Of a stretch of DNA of 64,000 nucleotides, positions 1 through 8,462 are shown piece after piece. A model generated the notes under the pieces. It saw only the letters and a list, made by a program, of their open reading frames with translations. It did not search any database and had not been told where the DNA came from. Position 1 is the first letter of the stretch. Each line of letters opens with the position of its first letter. The position numbers and the translations under genes are program-made. Origin of the DNA: Sporolactobacillus laevolacticus DSM 442 (GTDB lineage Bacteria; Bacillota; Bacilli; Bacillales; Sporolactobacillaceae); NCBI RefSeq assembly GCF_000497245.1, contig NZ_AWTC01000006.1, positions 1 to 64,000 on the forward strand, read 5' to 3'.

Positions 1-60
1 AGTGAAGGCCAGCGCCTTGAGACGCTGGTCGGTAGCAAAAGGCTTATAGCCTTAGAGCAA

Positions 61-84
61 ACCACCCTTTTGAAGGGTGGTTTT
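61..84 (+). terminator. Rho-independent terminator
   Basis: A 7-bp stem (ACCACCC with GGGTGGT) closes a short loop and is followed by TTTT on the plus strand. The gene it serves would lie left of the window. It sits just beyond the convergent arsM stop codon and may insulate both sides. Confidence 0.6.
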
Positions 85-101
85 GATTTATTGCATTATG
101 G

Positions 102-902
102 TTACTTAACAGCCTGAATCGTTGATGAAACAATATACTTCTCAATATTTGCTCCAGGAATCCATTCTTTAATGAACGCTTTCGATTCATCTTTTGGTTT
201 AATTTCAATTTGTGTAAATCCATTTTGTTCAAGCATATTTTGGAGATCAGCGATTGAAGAAGCTCCTGAAATACAGCCCGAATAGGAAACCTCCAAGTCA
301 TTCTTTATTTCAGCAGGCAATTCAGCAGTGAGCACAACATCTGAAATCGCAAGCCGTCCGCCTTCTTTTAGTACACGAAAAGCTTCTTTAAAAACTTGAG
401 TTTTATCCGGTGAAAGATTAATCACGCAATTCGAGAGAATGACATCAGTGGACTGATCGGCCACTGGCAAATGTTCAATTTCTCCCAAACGAAAATCAAC
501 ATTAGTGAAATTTCCTTTTTCAGCGTTTTGACGTGCTCTGCTGACCATTTCGGGAGTCATATCAACGCCAACAACCTGACCTGTTTCACCTACCTGACGA
601 GCAGCAAGAAAACAGTCGAATCCTCCACCACTCCCAAGGTCCAATACACTTTCACCAGACTTTAAAGAGGCTATTGCCTGTGGGTTACCGCAACCTAAGC
701 CTAAATTAGCTCCTTCAGGTACTGATTTTAATTCTTCAGCAGAATAGCCGAGTTGTTCCGAGACACTATTACGATCAGCTTGAGTATCACAGCAGCCCAC
801 TTCAGAGGAACAGCCACAGGACGAAGCTGAAACATCCTGAAGAGCGATCCTCTTGTACCGGTTCCGAACGTTTTGCCTGATTTTGTCATTCGAAATTGTC
901 AC
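102..902 (-). CDS. arsM: Arsenite S-adenosylmethionine methyltransferase
   Basis: ArsM methylates As(III) in the cytoplasm to mono-, di- and trimethyl arsenicals. The SAM-binding motif I reads VLDLGSGGGFD (residues 86-96), followed by the acidic loop VGVDMTPEM. The three cysteines expected to hold As(III) are Cys71 (LGLGCGNP), Cys159 (SNCVINL) and Cys210 (YSGCISGA), and there is a further Cys-rich stretch near residues 29-38. The length of 266 residues is normal for the family. It is the last gene of an arsR-acr3 remnant-arsC-arsM operon, 16 bp after arsC. Because the efflux pump is broken, methylation may be the remaining route for handling arsenite. Confidence 0.93.
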   Translation of the reverse strand: MTISNDKIRQNVRNRYKRIALQDVSASSCGCSSEVGCCDTQADRNSVSEQLGYSAEELKSVPEGANLGLGCGNPQAIASLKSGESVLDLGSGGGFDCFLAARQVGETGQVVGVDMTPEMVSRARQNAEKGNFTNVDFRLGEIEHLPVADQSTDVILSNCVINLSPDKTQVFKEAFRVLKEGGRLAISDVVLTAELPAEIKNDLEVSYSGCISGASSIADLQNMLEQNGFTQIEIKPKDESKAFIKEWIPGANIEKYIVSSTIQAVK

Positions 903-918
903 TTTTACCGACTCCTTT

Positions 919-1347
919 TTATTTAATCAATTGTTCTTCCTCTGCAAACTGTTTAATTCGCTTTTTAATACCATCACGGACACGCTGAAACACAGCCCAT
1001 TTTTCAGCTTCTGTACCTTGTGCTTTTGCCGGATCATCGAATCCCCAGTGTTCCCGTCTAACCTTTGGAGGTGTCATCGGGCACCGTTCTTCAGCATCCC
1101 CACAAAGAGTGACGACAAGGTAAGCCTGCTTCAACAGATCCATATCAATGAGTTTGGATTTTTGCTGTGAAATATCAATGCCAACTTCTTTCATGGCTTT
1201 AACTGCATTCGGGTTTAATCCATGAGCTTCAATACCGGCCGAACGCACATCAAATTTGTCCCCCAGATATTTTTTTCCAAAGCCTTCAGCCATTTGGCTG
1301 CGGCAGGAATTTCCTGTGCAGAGAAAGTAAACGATTTTTCTATCCAT
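919..1347 (-). CDS. arsC: Arsenate reductase, thioredoxin-linked
   Basis: This gene encodes a low-molecular-weight phosphatase-fold ArsC that reduces As(V) to As(III) with electrons from thioredoxin. The P-loop CTGNSCRS is at residues 10-17. The two redox cysteines, Cys82 and Cys89 ([10 protein letters not shown]), match the Cys10/Cys82/Cys89 triad known from the Gram-positive enzyme. The length of 142 residues is close to the usual 131-140. It starts 2 bp after the acr3 remnant and is followed closely by arsM. With the pump gone, its product As(III) would have to be methylated or leave by another exporter. Confidence 0.95.
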   Translation of the reverse strand: MDRKIVYFLCTGNSCRSQMAEGFGKKYLGDKFDVRSAGIEAHGLNPNAVKAMKEVGIDISQQKSKLIDMDLLKQAYLVVTLCGDAEERCPMTPPKVRREHWGFDDPAKAQGTEAEKWAVFQRVRDGIKKRIKQFAEEEQLIK

Positions 1348-1348
1348 T

Positions 1349-1690
1349 TTAAATGTCGTCCTTTACGCTGGTATTTGATGTTTTATAGCTCAATCTTTTT
1401 CTAAAGAATAGTGCGACGTTGACCAAACCAATCATGACTGGAACTTCCACAAGCGGACCAATGACGGCGGCAAAAGCTTCTCCGGATTGAATTCCGAATA
1501 TCCCTACAGCAGTTGCTATGGCAAGTTCAAAGTTATTACTTGCTGCCGTAAAGCTTAGAGCCGACGTTTTACCATAATCTGCTCCAACTCTCCGGGAGAG
1601 AAAAAAGGAGACGAAAAACATGATGATGAAATAAATCATGAGCGGTATGGCTACTCGGACCACATCAAGAGGCGAGAAAAGACAACTTAT
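1349..1690 (-). pseudogene. acr3: Arsenite efflux pump ACR3, C-terminal remnant
   Basis: Only about the last 110 residues of an ACR3-type arsenite permease (normally about 350-400) remain. The conserved transmembrane part [14 protein letters not shown] and the following [14 protein letters not shown] are recognisable. The fragment's frame opens directly after the arsR stop codon with no gap, which points to a deletion of roughly 0.75 kb that joined arsR to the 3' end of acr3. Roughly seven of ten transmembrane helices are missing, so transport activity is not expected. A start at the GTG of VVRVAIP could still yield a short membrane peptide. Confidence 0.85.
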
Positions 1691-2032
1691 TCATTTCGAT
1701 GACTCCAACTGAACTAAATTTTCGCTTGTTTGACAATTACAATTCTTAGTTTTTAATGTGGGGAGCGTCTTAATAAGATTTGAAATATAGACTGGAAGAT
1801 CCGGACTTAAACGATAATATACCCACGTCCCCAGTTTACGTTCACAAATGACACCTGCAGTACGTAATTTCTTTAAATGCTGACTAATCGCTGGTTGAGA
1901 CAGATCAAACACATCAACAAATTCACAAACACACATTTCACCATTCTTTAAATAAGCAAGCATTGTTAATCTTGTCTTGTCACTGATAATCTTCAACAAA
2001 AAGGACATGTCGTCTAGATTAATGCCATCCAT
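1691..2032 (-). CDS. arsR: ArsR-family arsenic-responsive repressor
   Basis: A winged-helix metalloregulator of 113 residues that represses the ars operon and releases DNA when As(III) binds. The metal-binding pair is visible as MCVCEFVD (Cys34 and Cys36). The DNA-recognition helix is DLSQPAISQHLKKLR, followed by the wing ICERKLGTWVYYRL. It is the first gene of the operon, with its own promoter just upstream, so autoregulation is likely. A C-terminal CNC pair (near residues 97-99) could give extra thiols. Its stop codon is fused to the acr3 remnant. Confidence 0.93.
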   Translation of the reverse strand: MDGINLDDMSFLLKIISDKTRLTMLAYLKNGEMCVCEFVDVFDLSQPAISQHLKKLRTAGVICERKLGTWVYYRLSPDLPVYISNLIKTLPTLKTKNCNCQTSENLVQLESSK

Positions 2033-2062
2033 ATAATCACTCCCTTATATAATTGCAAATAA

Positions 2063-2091
2063 ATATTAACATTAGATTATATATAGTTCAA
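2063..2091 (-). promoter_or_regulatory. Promoter of the ars operon
   Basis: On the minus strand, -35 TTGAAC (2086-2091) and -10 TAATAT (2063-2068) are separated by 17 bp, about 30 bp before the arsR start. The AT-rich TTCAAATTTCAAG stretch overlapping the -35 box is a plausible ArsR operator. Confidence 0.55.
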
Positions 2092-2099
2092 ATTTCAAG

Positions 2100-2880
2100 C
2101 TCAGTGGTTTTACATACTTTGATGTTATACAGAAGGAGAGGGGGGAATCAAAAAATGACTTTGCACCGCAAATGAAAAGTGGCCATTGTAAAAGAATTTG
2201 GGTATGTTTTGGATATTGTTTCTGGTGTACAAGCTCTGGAAGGTTATTGGGAATAAGAATACTATATAAAAAACTTAAAAATTTGTGTTCATTTGTGGTG
2301 ATAATAGGTTTAATACAGTTGCAATAGAGGAAAATACTTTAGAGAAAATCTTACTTTTTGTTCAATCTGTATTGAAAAAGAATACCACAGTTTTTTTCAT
2401 CAAATAAAGCTATTTAACAGATGTGGCTACCAGAGCATTAAAATAACGTGCTATTCAAAACCTTGATAAATTAAATCGGTCTCAGATTCACTGCACAAAA
2501 TACCAAGTTTTAAATTAGTCCCAGGTTTTGCGTCGCTAGACAGATTTGCAATCGGGAGAGGACCAAAATCAACATCGTTTAATTACTACGTAAAATATAA
2601 TTTTGACGAAGTAATATCAATATTTAATTTTAGATACATCTCTTTTTACAGTTTATTAGCTTTTTCGGTGACCTGTTTTTATCATTCTTTTTTTGGTTCT
2701 TTTTAAAACGTACTCATCAACAATTTACGATTTATTTATTGATATAAAATTACGGAGCTTCATTTGTCACTCCGCAATAGATTAGAGAAAAAAATATGGA
2801 CAATGTCACATTTATTATCGAACAGATAATTTTAATTGGACAAGCCCACAGATATTTGGCAAAAATATATATTTTTGCCG
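2100..2880. other. Intergenic, decayed sequence with no supported gene
   Basis: About 780 bp with only short, interrupted reading frames on both strands, AT-rich and probably degenerate. A hairpin at 2752-2774 (ACGGAG pairing with CTCCG) may be a terminator remnant for the convergent unit. The motif TTACTACGTAAAA at about 2582 recurs at 3432; its role is unknown. Confidence 0.4.
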
Positions 2881-2883
2881 TAA

Positions 2884-3315
2884 TCAACTTTCTAGATGTT
2901 TTTTTACATTCACAAGCATAGCTGTTTCCAGCTGCATTTGTTTGTTTATCATTGGATCCATGAGCTTAGCCAATCCACTTGGTTTGTATGATAAGCTAAA
3001 CGTTACTTGAGTTTCGTCTCCGTCATTTTCAAAAACGTAATTGCCTGACGGTCTCGCTGGTCCGGAGATGACTTTAAAAGAAATCTTTTTATCTGTTTCA
3101 GAGCTGCTAATCTCGTAATCTCCACTGATGCTTTTTCCGAAAGGTCCCTTCATGGTCTGTGAAAACTTTGTTCCGAAACCTATATCTCCTGCAGTTTCTT
3201 TTTTTACTGCAAAGACAGAGGGTCTCCAGATTTTATTGTTTTCTCCATTTAATATAAAGTTAAAAATCTCGTGAACCGGTTTTCGAATTGAAACGGAATA
3301 TTCCGCGAATGCCAT
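2884..3315 (-). CDS. SRPBCC-family (START-like) protein
   Basis: This gene encodes 143 residues with the layout of the polyketide cyclase/SRPBCC superfamily, which forms a deep hydrophobic ligand pocket. The N-terminal strand SIRKPVHEIFNFI with the following WRPSVFAVKKE, the middle SGDYEISSSETDKKISF and the long C-terminal helix INKQMQLETAMLVNVKKHLES are typical. The start chosen (ATG at 3315) has GGGGG 7 bases upstream. Ligand and role are unknown. It is a single gene between non-coding stretches. Confidence 0.75.
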   Translation of the reverse strand: MAFAEYSVSIRKPVHEIFNFILNGENNKIWRPSVFAVKKETAGDIGFGTKFSQTMKGPFGKSISGDYEISSSETDKKISFKVISGPARPSGNYVFENDGDETQVTFSLSYKPSGLAKLMDPMINKQMQLETAMLVNVKKHLES

Positions 3316-3447
3316 AGTCAATCCCCCATTTTTTACCATTAATAGCTCAATAATATCCATCATTTTGTTTCAAAGTCAATAATTAGAATTGAGAACATGA
3401 CAAAATCGTGATCTTCTTAAATTCACGCTAGATTACTACGTAAAACA

Positions 3448-3476
3448 TTGACTTCTTCCTATATGCATGATAAGAT
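3448..3476 (+). promoter_or_regulatory. Promoter of the recombinase gene
   Basis: -35 TTGACT (3448-3453) and -10 TAAGAT (3471-3476) with the ideal 17-bp spacer, about 55 bp before the start codon at 3531. Confidence 0.6.
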
Positions 3477-3530
3477 AAACTTGTGATATTCTATATATTT
3501 ACATTTTATTATCACATTGGAGGGTTATTA

Positions 3531-4625
3531 ATGGTTGACGAACGCGCTCCACATCTCTACGACCGTATTGATGAAAAAACGGCACAACTTCCATGGTATG
3601 TTGATGAGTATGTGAACAAAAAGATGCGTGTCATGTCACCGAGATCGCTGTTAAACTATTGTCACGATTATCTTATCTTCTTTGACTGGTTGCTTGCTGA
3701 GGGTTATTACCAGGGAAAACGAACCGACATTTCGCTTGAATGCTTGGAGAAGTTGACTCCTCAATCGATCGAAAATTTTCTTTCGTATCTCCAGTTTCGT
3801 CTACAGAACGACAAATTCACGATCAATCGCAAACTTTCCTCATTGAAATCTTTATTCAATTATTTGCAGAATGTAGCTGAAACGAACGATCTTAAACCCT
3901 ACATTGTCCGAAATGTGATGGCGAAAATCGCTTTTAACAAAATTACAGAAGATCAGGAAACCGTTGCTCAAAAGATGGCCGGTAAAATACTATGGGATGA
4001 TGAGTATGAGGCGTTCCGTCAATTTGTCGCCGATGGTTATCGGGAAATCGTCAAGGAGAATCAAAAGCTGCTCAATTTTCACGCGCAGAATGCTGAACGC
4101 GACACAGCTATTGTCTCATTAATCCTCGGATCAGGCTTGCGTCTTTCCGAAGTGGTCGGCTTGGATATTAACGATGTTGACTTTCAGAAACGAATGGTGC
4201 GCGTGATTCGCAAAGGAAACAAAGAGCAATATGTATTCTTCAGTGAGCAAGCTGGCCTCGACCTAGAGGACTATTTGACTGTACGCAGCAAAAAATATAA
4301 AATCCCAACAACAAACCAGGCACTTTTCGTATCTGCAGCCATGGGCCCCAAAGACACTACGCGCCGTCTGAGCGCGCGCGCCATCGAAAATTTGGTAAAA
4401 AAATATGCAAAAACATTTGGCAAACCCTCCCTCTCGGTTCACAAGTTACGCCACTCTTTTGCTACGCGCTATCAGGCTGAGAACAATGATATTCCAAAGC
4501 TGCGTCGCCAACTTGGCCACTCTGCAATACAAACGACCATGATCTATACACATCTCTCGAATGATGAACTCAAGCGAGCTGTCGATCATATGGATGATCA
4601 TTTCAAGAAAACTGAAGATAATTAA
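3531..4625 (+). CDS. xerS: XerS-like tyrosine recombinase
   Basis: A 364-residue tyrosine recombinase, most like XerS, the single-subunit enzyme that resolves chromosome dimers at difSL in streptococci and relatives. The N-terminal SAM-like core-binding domain covers about residues 20-130. The catalytic set is complete: Arg in GSGLRLSEVVGL, Lys in RKGNK, HKLRHSFATRY (His-x-x-Arg), LGHSAIQTT and the nucleophile Tyr in MIYTHLS. The start at 3531 follows GGAGGG by 6 bases. The gene has its own promoter and ends before a strong terminator. No phage genes adjoin it, which fits a housekeeping role rather than a prophage integrase. A mobile-element integrase remains possible. Confidence 0.8.
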   Translation: MVDERAPHLYDRIDEKTAQLPWYVDEYVNKKMRVMSPRSLLNYCHDYLIFFDWLLAEGYYQGKRTDISLECLEKLTPQSIENFLSYLQFRLQNDKFTINRKLSSLKSLFNYLQNVAETNDLKPYIVRNVMAKIAFNKITEDQETVAQKMAGKILWDDEYEAFRQFVADGYREIVKENQKLLNFHAQNAERDTAIVSLILGSGLRLSEVVGLDINDVDFQKRMVRVIRKGNKEQYVFFSEQAGLDLEDYLTVRSKKYKIPTTNQALFVSAAMGPKDTTRRLSARAIENLVKKYAKTFGKPSLSVHKLRHSFATRYQAENNDIPKLRRQLGHSAIQTTMIYTHLSNDELKRAVDHMDDHFKKTEDN

Positions 4626-4660
4626 AACAATTGGTTTACATAAATATTTTACTGTATATA

Positions 4661-4701
4661 AAATAACCTCATCACCTGTTCAACAAGTAATGAGGTTATT
4701 T
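4661..4701. terminator. Bidirectional terminator
   Basis: A 12-bp stem (AAATAACCTCAT with ATGAGGTTATTT) around a 17-base loop lies between the convergent recombinase and nucleotidase genes; A/T runs on both sides allow termination in both directions. Confidence 0.75.
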
Positions 4702-4702
4702 G

Positions 4703-5401
4703 TTATTTAACAGCAACATTTAGGATTGAATATAATTGCTTGAGTTGATGAATTTCATAGGTTGGCTGCTCATTAAGTTTATTGATTTTGTTGCCAGCAT
4801 TGAACCAGCATGTATCAAGTCCTGCCTGGTTTCCACCATGGATATCAGAGATCAATGAATCCCCAATAATTAAACTTTCACGTTTTTCAAAATGAGGAAC
4901 CCGTGCAAATACATAGTCAAAGAATTCTTTATCCGGTTTATGATAACCGGTATCCTCCGACACAAAAACATCTCTGAAATAAGGAGCTAAACCAGCGTCA
5001 TGGAGCCTTTTTCTTTGCGTCTCCGCTACCCCGTTGGTCACAATATAGAGATCAAATTTATTACTTAATGCATCAATCAATGGATAAGCACCATGAACAA
5101 GCTGATGCCCTTCACGTAGGAAGCGGCGATAATTTCTCTCCATCGCAACGCCGTCCACCTCTTTGCCAAATGCTTTGAATAGTTTTGAAAAACGTGTGTT
5201 CACGAGTTCATCACGTGCTATTTTTCCATTTTCAAAGTCATTCCATAATCCTTTATTCATCTTTTTATAGTAACTTTCTATTTCTGTTGTTAAAGGCAGA
5301 TTTTGATCTTCAAAAAGCAAATTGAGTGCCAGATCCTCGGCTGCACCGAAATCCAACAACGTATCATCGACATCAAAAAATAGAGATTTGTATTGGCTCA
5401 T
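4703..5401 (-). CDS. HAD-family pyrimidine nucleotidase, YjjG type
   Basis: A HAD phosphatase of 232 residues of the YjjG/YfnB type, which removes phosphate from non-canonical pyrimidine nucleotides and keeps them out of DNA. HAD motif I is FFDVDDTLLD, motif II is YIVTNGVAET, and motifs III/IV lie in HKPDKEFFDYVF and LIIGDSLISDIHGG. The chosen start at 5401 follows GGAGAGGAG. It sits directly downstream of xpt, probably in one transcript, which fits a nucleotide-salvage pair. Confidence 0.85.
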   Translation of the reverse strand: MSQYKSLFFDVDDTLLDFGAAEDLALNLLFEDQNLPLTTEIESYYKKMNKGLWNDFENGKIARDELVNTRFSKLFKAFGKEVDGVAMERNYRRFLREGHQLVHGAYPLIDALSNKFDLYIVTNGVAETQRKRLHDAGLAPYFRDVFVSEDTGYHKPDKEFFDYVFARVPHFEKRESLIIGDSLISDIHGGNQAGLDTCWFNAGNKINKLNEQPTYEIHQLKQLYSILNVAVK

Positions 5402-5426
5402 ATGCTCTCCTCTCCAATGTTCTTGC

Positions 5427-6002
5427 TCATTCATCAAGAAAGCTGACCCGATTGTTCGCTAATGATGAAATCCTAGCTAATGAGAATACAGAATACCCTG
5501 CCTGATCAAGTTTTGAACGCCCATCCTGGAAGGACTTCTCGATTACAATACCGATTCCGGCGACCGTTGCTCCAGCCATTTCGATTAATCGCGTAAGTCC
5601 TAATGACGCTTCGCCATTGGCCAGAAAGTCATCAATAATTAAGACACGATCTTGATCAAGAATCATGTTCTCTTCCAAGTAAACCGGATTATGTATTTCC
5701 TTTGTATAGGAATAGATTTTCGTCGTTAAGGTACCTTTGTTAAGAGTTAAAGGTTTTTTCTTTCGAGCAAAAATAACCGGCACATTCAATTGTAATCCTG
5801 TCATTAGTGCAGGCGCGATCCCGGAGGATTCAAGTGTTAGTACCTTAGTGACACCTGCTTCGGCAAATGCCATCGCAAATTGTTCTCCAACCTGTTTCAT
5901 CAATTGCGGATCAATTTGATGATTCAAGAACCGGTCAACTTTTAAAATATCAGAATTGATAACAATACCATCTTCAACGATTCGTCTTTTTAACTCCTCC
6001 AT
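5427..6002 (-). CDS. xpt: Xanthine phosphoribosyltransferase
   Basis: Xpt converts xanthine and PRPP to XMP in purine salvage. The type-I PRTase PRPP loop is VLIIDDFLANGEA, and the N-terminal start MEELKRRIVEDG and NSDILKVDRFLNHQIDP are characteristic. The length of 191 residues is standard. The 180 bp upstream show no purine-riboswitch core, unlike the xpt leader in Bacillus subtilis, and no pbuX follows. The downstream YjjG-like gene starts about 25 bp after the xpt stop. Confidence 0.93.
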   Translation of the reverse strand: MEELKRRIVEDGIVINSDILKVDRFLNHQIDPQLMKQVGEQFAMAFAEAGVTKVLTLESSGIAPALMTGLQLNVPVIFARKKKPLTLNKGTLTTKIYSYTKEIHNPVYLEENMILDQDRVLIIDDFLANGEASLGLTRLIEMAGATVAGIGIVIEKSFQDGRSKLDQAGYSVFSLARISSLANNRVSFLDE

Positions 6003-6183
6003 TACGATCCAGCTCGTCCCCTCTTATTCATTTATTTCAAAACTTATCATGTTAAAAAGTATACACTGGAATAACCATCAGGACTAGTGATTGAATAATT
6101 TTCAAGTCTGAAATAGGATGTTTCACTTCGAAAAAAAGCTATAATAAAGAGTAATTGTTGAGATCGGGTTTGGAGGTATTGGT

Positions 6184-7494
6184 GTGAAAACGTCAGTCTT
6201 AGAATGTATTGCAAAGGATTATATACAAGATTCGGAGTCCGTCTATCATACATGGTTTTTGAATAATGATGATCGGCTGAAGGCTTTCCGGACAATCAAG
6301 AAAGGTTTAAATGATGTCATCGACGACATTGAAAGTCGAACCTTTGGTAATGATTTTAAAGGGTCAAGTCTTGAGGCAGTTGTCACAGCGATATCTGAAC
6401 AGAAACAAGTTTTCGAAGGTGCGGCACATGCATTTTTCTGGAAACCGAAACTGAGAATACCAGATATCTATGAAAATCCTGAAAATCAACTTGCTTTTGG
6501 CAGATTTCTTGCAGATTGCCTGCAAGCTAAGAATGAAGAACAGATATTCAATGCAATTGTTAACCTTGATCACCTGAAAATTAAAGGTCTAGGACCGGCT
6601 GTTGCGAATATCATTTACTTTCTGCATCCTACACTTTATCCTCCCTTCAACACAGCGATTGTAAAAGGATACAATACACTTTTCAAGCAAAAGATTAAAC
6701 TAGGGTCCTGGTCCTCGTATCTTGAAATGCGTGAAGGCATCCTTGCAGCAAATGAGTGCTTGCACCTTTCTAAAGATCTCGGCGCAATTGCAGGACTTCT
6801 GTTTGAAATCGGAAGCAACCGGCTTGTCATACCGGAGAATGCAGATGAAGCGTTGATCGATGAACAGCAAAAAAGAAAAAAATTGATGGAGAAAAGGCAT
6901 AATCAAGTGCTTCAAGATCAGTTAGAGGATAAAACACACAGTGAAATTCAATCTCATCTGGCCCGGCTTGGTCAAGCGCTTGGTTACAAAGTATGGATTG
7001 CACAGAACGATCACCAAAGAGATTGGCAAGGAAAGAAACTTGGTGATTATTCACTGAAACGACAGGACTTACACTTGCCGGATTCACCTGTTGCCACAAC
7101 AATTGCGCTCATTGACGTTTTATGGCTCGATGATAACGGCATGATTATCAGTGGTTTTGAAGTCGAGAAAAGCACATCCATTTATTCTGGCATTCTAAGG
7201 CTTCAAGATTTGGCTTTATCCATTAAATCACAAAACTGCCGGCTTTATCTTGTCGCTCCGGATAGCCGCGAAAAAGAAATTAAAGCACAATTACTTCGTC
7301 CATCGTTTCAAAAAGAGAAAACACTTGGATCCGCAATGTCCTATATCCTGTTCTCCGATTTAACCTGTGACTGTGATGCGATGTGTAAATTCGGGACAGA
7401 TGTACGTGTTTTGAATCCGATTTCACGAACCGTTTCGGCAAATGATTTATCTACTTATCAAACCAGCCCTTTTTCCGGAACCAGTAATACATAA
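6184..7494 (+). CDS. Predicted HhH / PD-(D/E)XK nuclease
   Basis: A protein of 436 residues, often labelled type II restriction endonuclease in Firmicutes. The N-terminal half has a helix-hairpin-helix-like segment, LKIKGLGPAVANIIYFL (near residues 127-143), resembling the DNA-contacting part of HhH-GPD glycosylases. The C-terminal half carries a nuclease-like signature: a conserved acidic strand in IALIDVLWLDDNG and then GFEVEKSTSIYSGI, which fits the D...ExK core of the PD-(D/E)XK fold. No methyltransferase neighbours it, so it is not an evident restriction pair. The GTG start at 6184 follows GGAGG. The end overlaps the convergent corA by 44 bp. Confidence 0.55.
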   Translation: MKTSVLECIAKDYIQDSESVYHTWFLNNDDRLKAFRTIKKGLNDVIDDIESRTFGNDFKGSSLEAVVTAISEQKQVFEGAAHAFFWKPKLRIPDIYENPENQLAFGRFLADCLQAKNEEQIFNAIVNLDHLKIKGLGPAVANIIYFLHPTLYPPFNTAIVKGYNTLFKQKIKLGSWSSYLEMREGILAANECLHLSKDLGAIAGLLFEIGSNRLVIPENADEALIDEQQKRKKLMEKRHNQVLQDQLEDKTHSEIQSHLARLGQALGYKVWIAQNDHQRDWQGKKLGDYSLKRQDLHLPDSPVATTIALIDVLWLDDNGMIISGFEVEKSTSIYSGILRLQDLALSIKSQNCRLYLVAPDSREKEIKAQLLRPSFQKEKTLGSAMSYILFSDLTCDCDAMCKFGTDVRVLNPISRTVSANDLSTYQTSPFSGTSNT

Positions 7495-8407
7495 TAATCG
7501 CGATCAAAAACATTACGCCAAGAACGATAAAATACCCGTAGCGCCAGGTTAGTTCCGGCATATAGGCGAAATTCATGCCGTAAATGCCGACGATAAACGT
7601 CAAAGGCATAAAAATCGTCGTAATGACCGTTAGTGTCTGCATAATACGATTCGTCCGATAGGTTGTCAGTGACAGATAACTATCACGGATATCCGATGTA
7701 ATTTCCAGGTTAGACTCAATCATATGCGTCAAGCGGTTGAGATTTTCATTGAGATTACGCAAAAATAGTTCATGTTCTTCAGTCGTCTCAATATAAGCAG
7801 AACCAATCATCCGGTTAAAAATATCCATCAGCGGTGTAATCACTCGGCGAAAACTCAGTAATTCACTGCGCAATTGGAAGACACGTCGGTTTAACTTGTG
7901 TATCGGCTCGCGTTTGGCGTTCAAATCCAAGTCTTCAATTTTATCTTCAAGATCGTTCGCAACCATCATATACTGATCAATCATCCGGTTAAGCAGCCTG
8001 CGAAGCACTTCATCAGGCCCAACTTCCCTGGAAAGTTTCTCATCCGTACGGCACTCATGCCAAATATCATTGACCGCCTTCAGATTCTGATCATGAAATG
8101 AAATAATCGATCGTTTTCCTACATATAAATACAATTCATGAGTTTTCAGCGTATTTGGACTGATCACCTGAAGTAACACATAGTAGTAATCTTTAAAAAG
8201 CTTGAGCTGCGGCCGATGCGAATGGTGATGGGTATCTTTAGTTTGGCGGTGAAACAATGGGAAGAATTGTTTTAATTGTTTCACCTCTTCATCATTAGGC
8301 TCGCTTAAATCAGCCCAGTACCAACGTGAATTCAGTACTTGAAGCGTTTGAAAATTCAAATCAGACGAGATGCTTCCTTCAGGATTTTTTGCGAGAATAC
8401 GTATCAT
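7451..8407 (-). CDS. corA: CorA-type magnesium/cobalt transporter
   Basis: A pentameric channel for Mg2+ (and Co2+/Ni2+) of the CorA family, 318 residues. The large cytoplasmic N-domain is mostly helical. The signature YGMNFAYMPE sits in the loop between the two C-terminal transmembrane helices, and the chain ends with the basic tail WFRKKGWFDK. The gene ends inside the 3' end of the convergent nuclease gene. Only about 55 bp separate its start from the EXLDI gene stop, so no room exists for a Mg2+ riboswitch; co-transcription with EXLDI is likely. Confidence 0.93.
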   Translation of the reverse strand: MIRILAKNPEGSISSDLNFQTLQVLNSRWYWADLSEPNDEEVKQLKQFFPLFHRQTKDTHHHSHRPQLKLFKDYYYVLLQVISPNTLKTHELYLYVGKRSIISFHDQNLKAVNDIWHECRTDEKLSREVGPDEVLRRLLNRMIDQYMMVANDLEDKIEDLDLNAKREPIHKLNRRVFQLRSELLSFRRVITPLMDIFNRMIGSAYIETTEEHELFLRNLNENLNRLTHMIESNLEITSDIRDSYLSLTTYRTNRIMQTLTVITTIFMPLTFIVGIYGMNFAYMPELTWRYGYFIVLGVMFLIAIIMYYWFRKKGWFDK

Positions 8408-8462
8408 TTAATACTCCTTTATTTGAGCAGCTTTACAAATTAATAACCAACCGCTGAAATGG

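Noticed and set aside
1-60. End of a transposon (IS200/IS605-like) at the left edge
   Set aside because: The hairpin and the text before it resemble such ends only loosely, and there is no transposase in view.
2100-2640. Short frames resembling transposase or ATPase fragments
   Set aside because: Similarity was too weak and the frames are broken; no family could be named.
6003-6180. Possible purine riboswitch upstream of xpt
   Set aside because: The region lacks the conserved core bases and three-way-junction pairing of the guanine riboswitch.
8408-8462. Possible magnesium riboswitch before corA
   Set aside because: Only 55 bp lie between corA and the EXLDI gene, too short for a known Mg2+ riboswitch.
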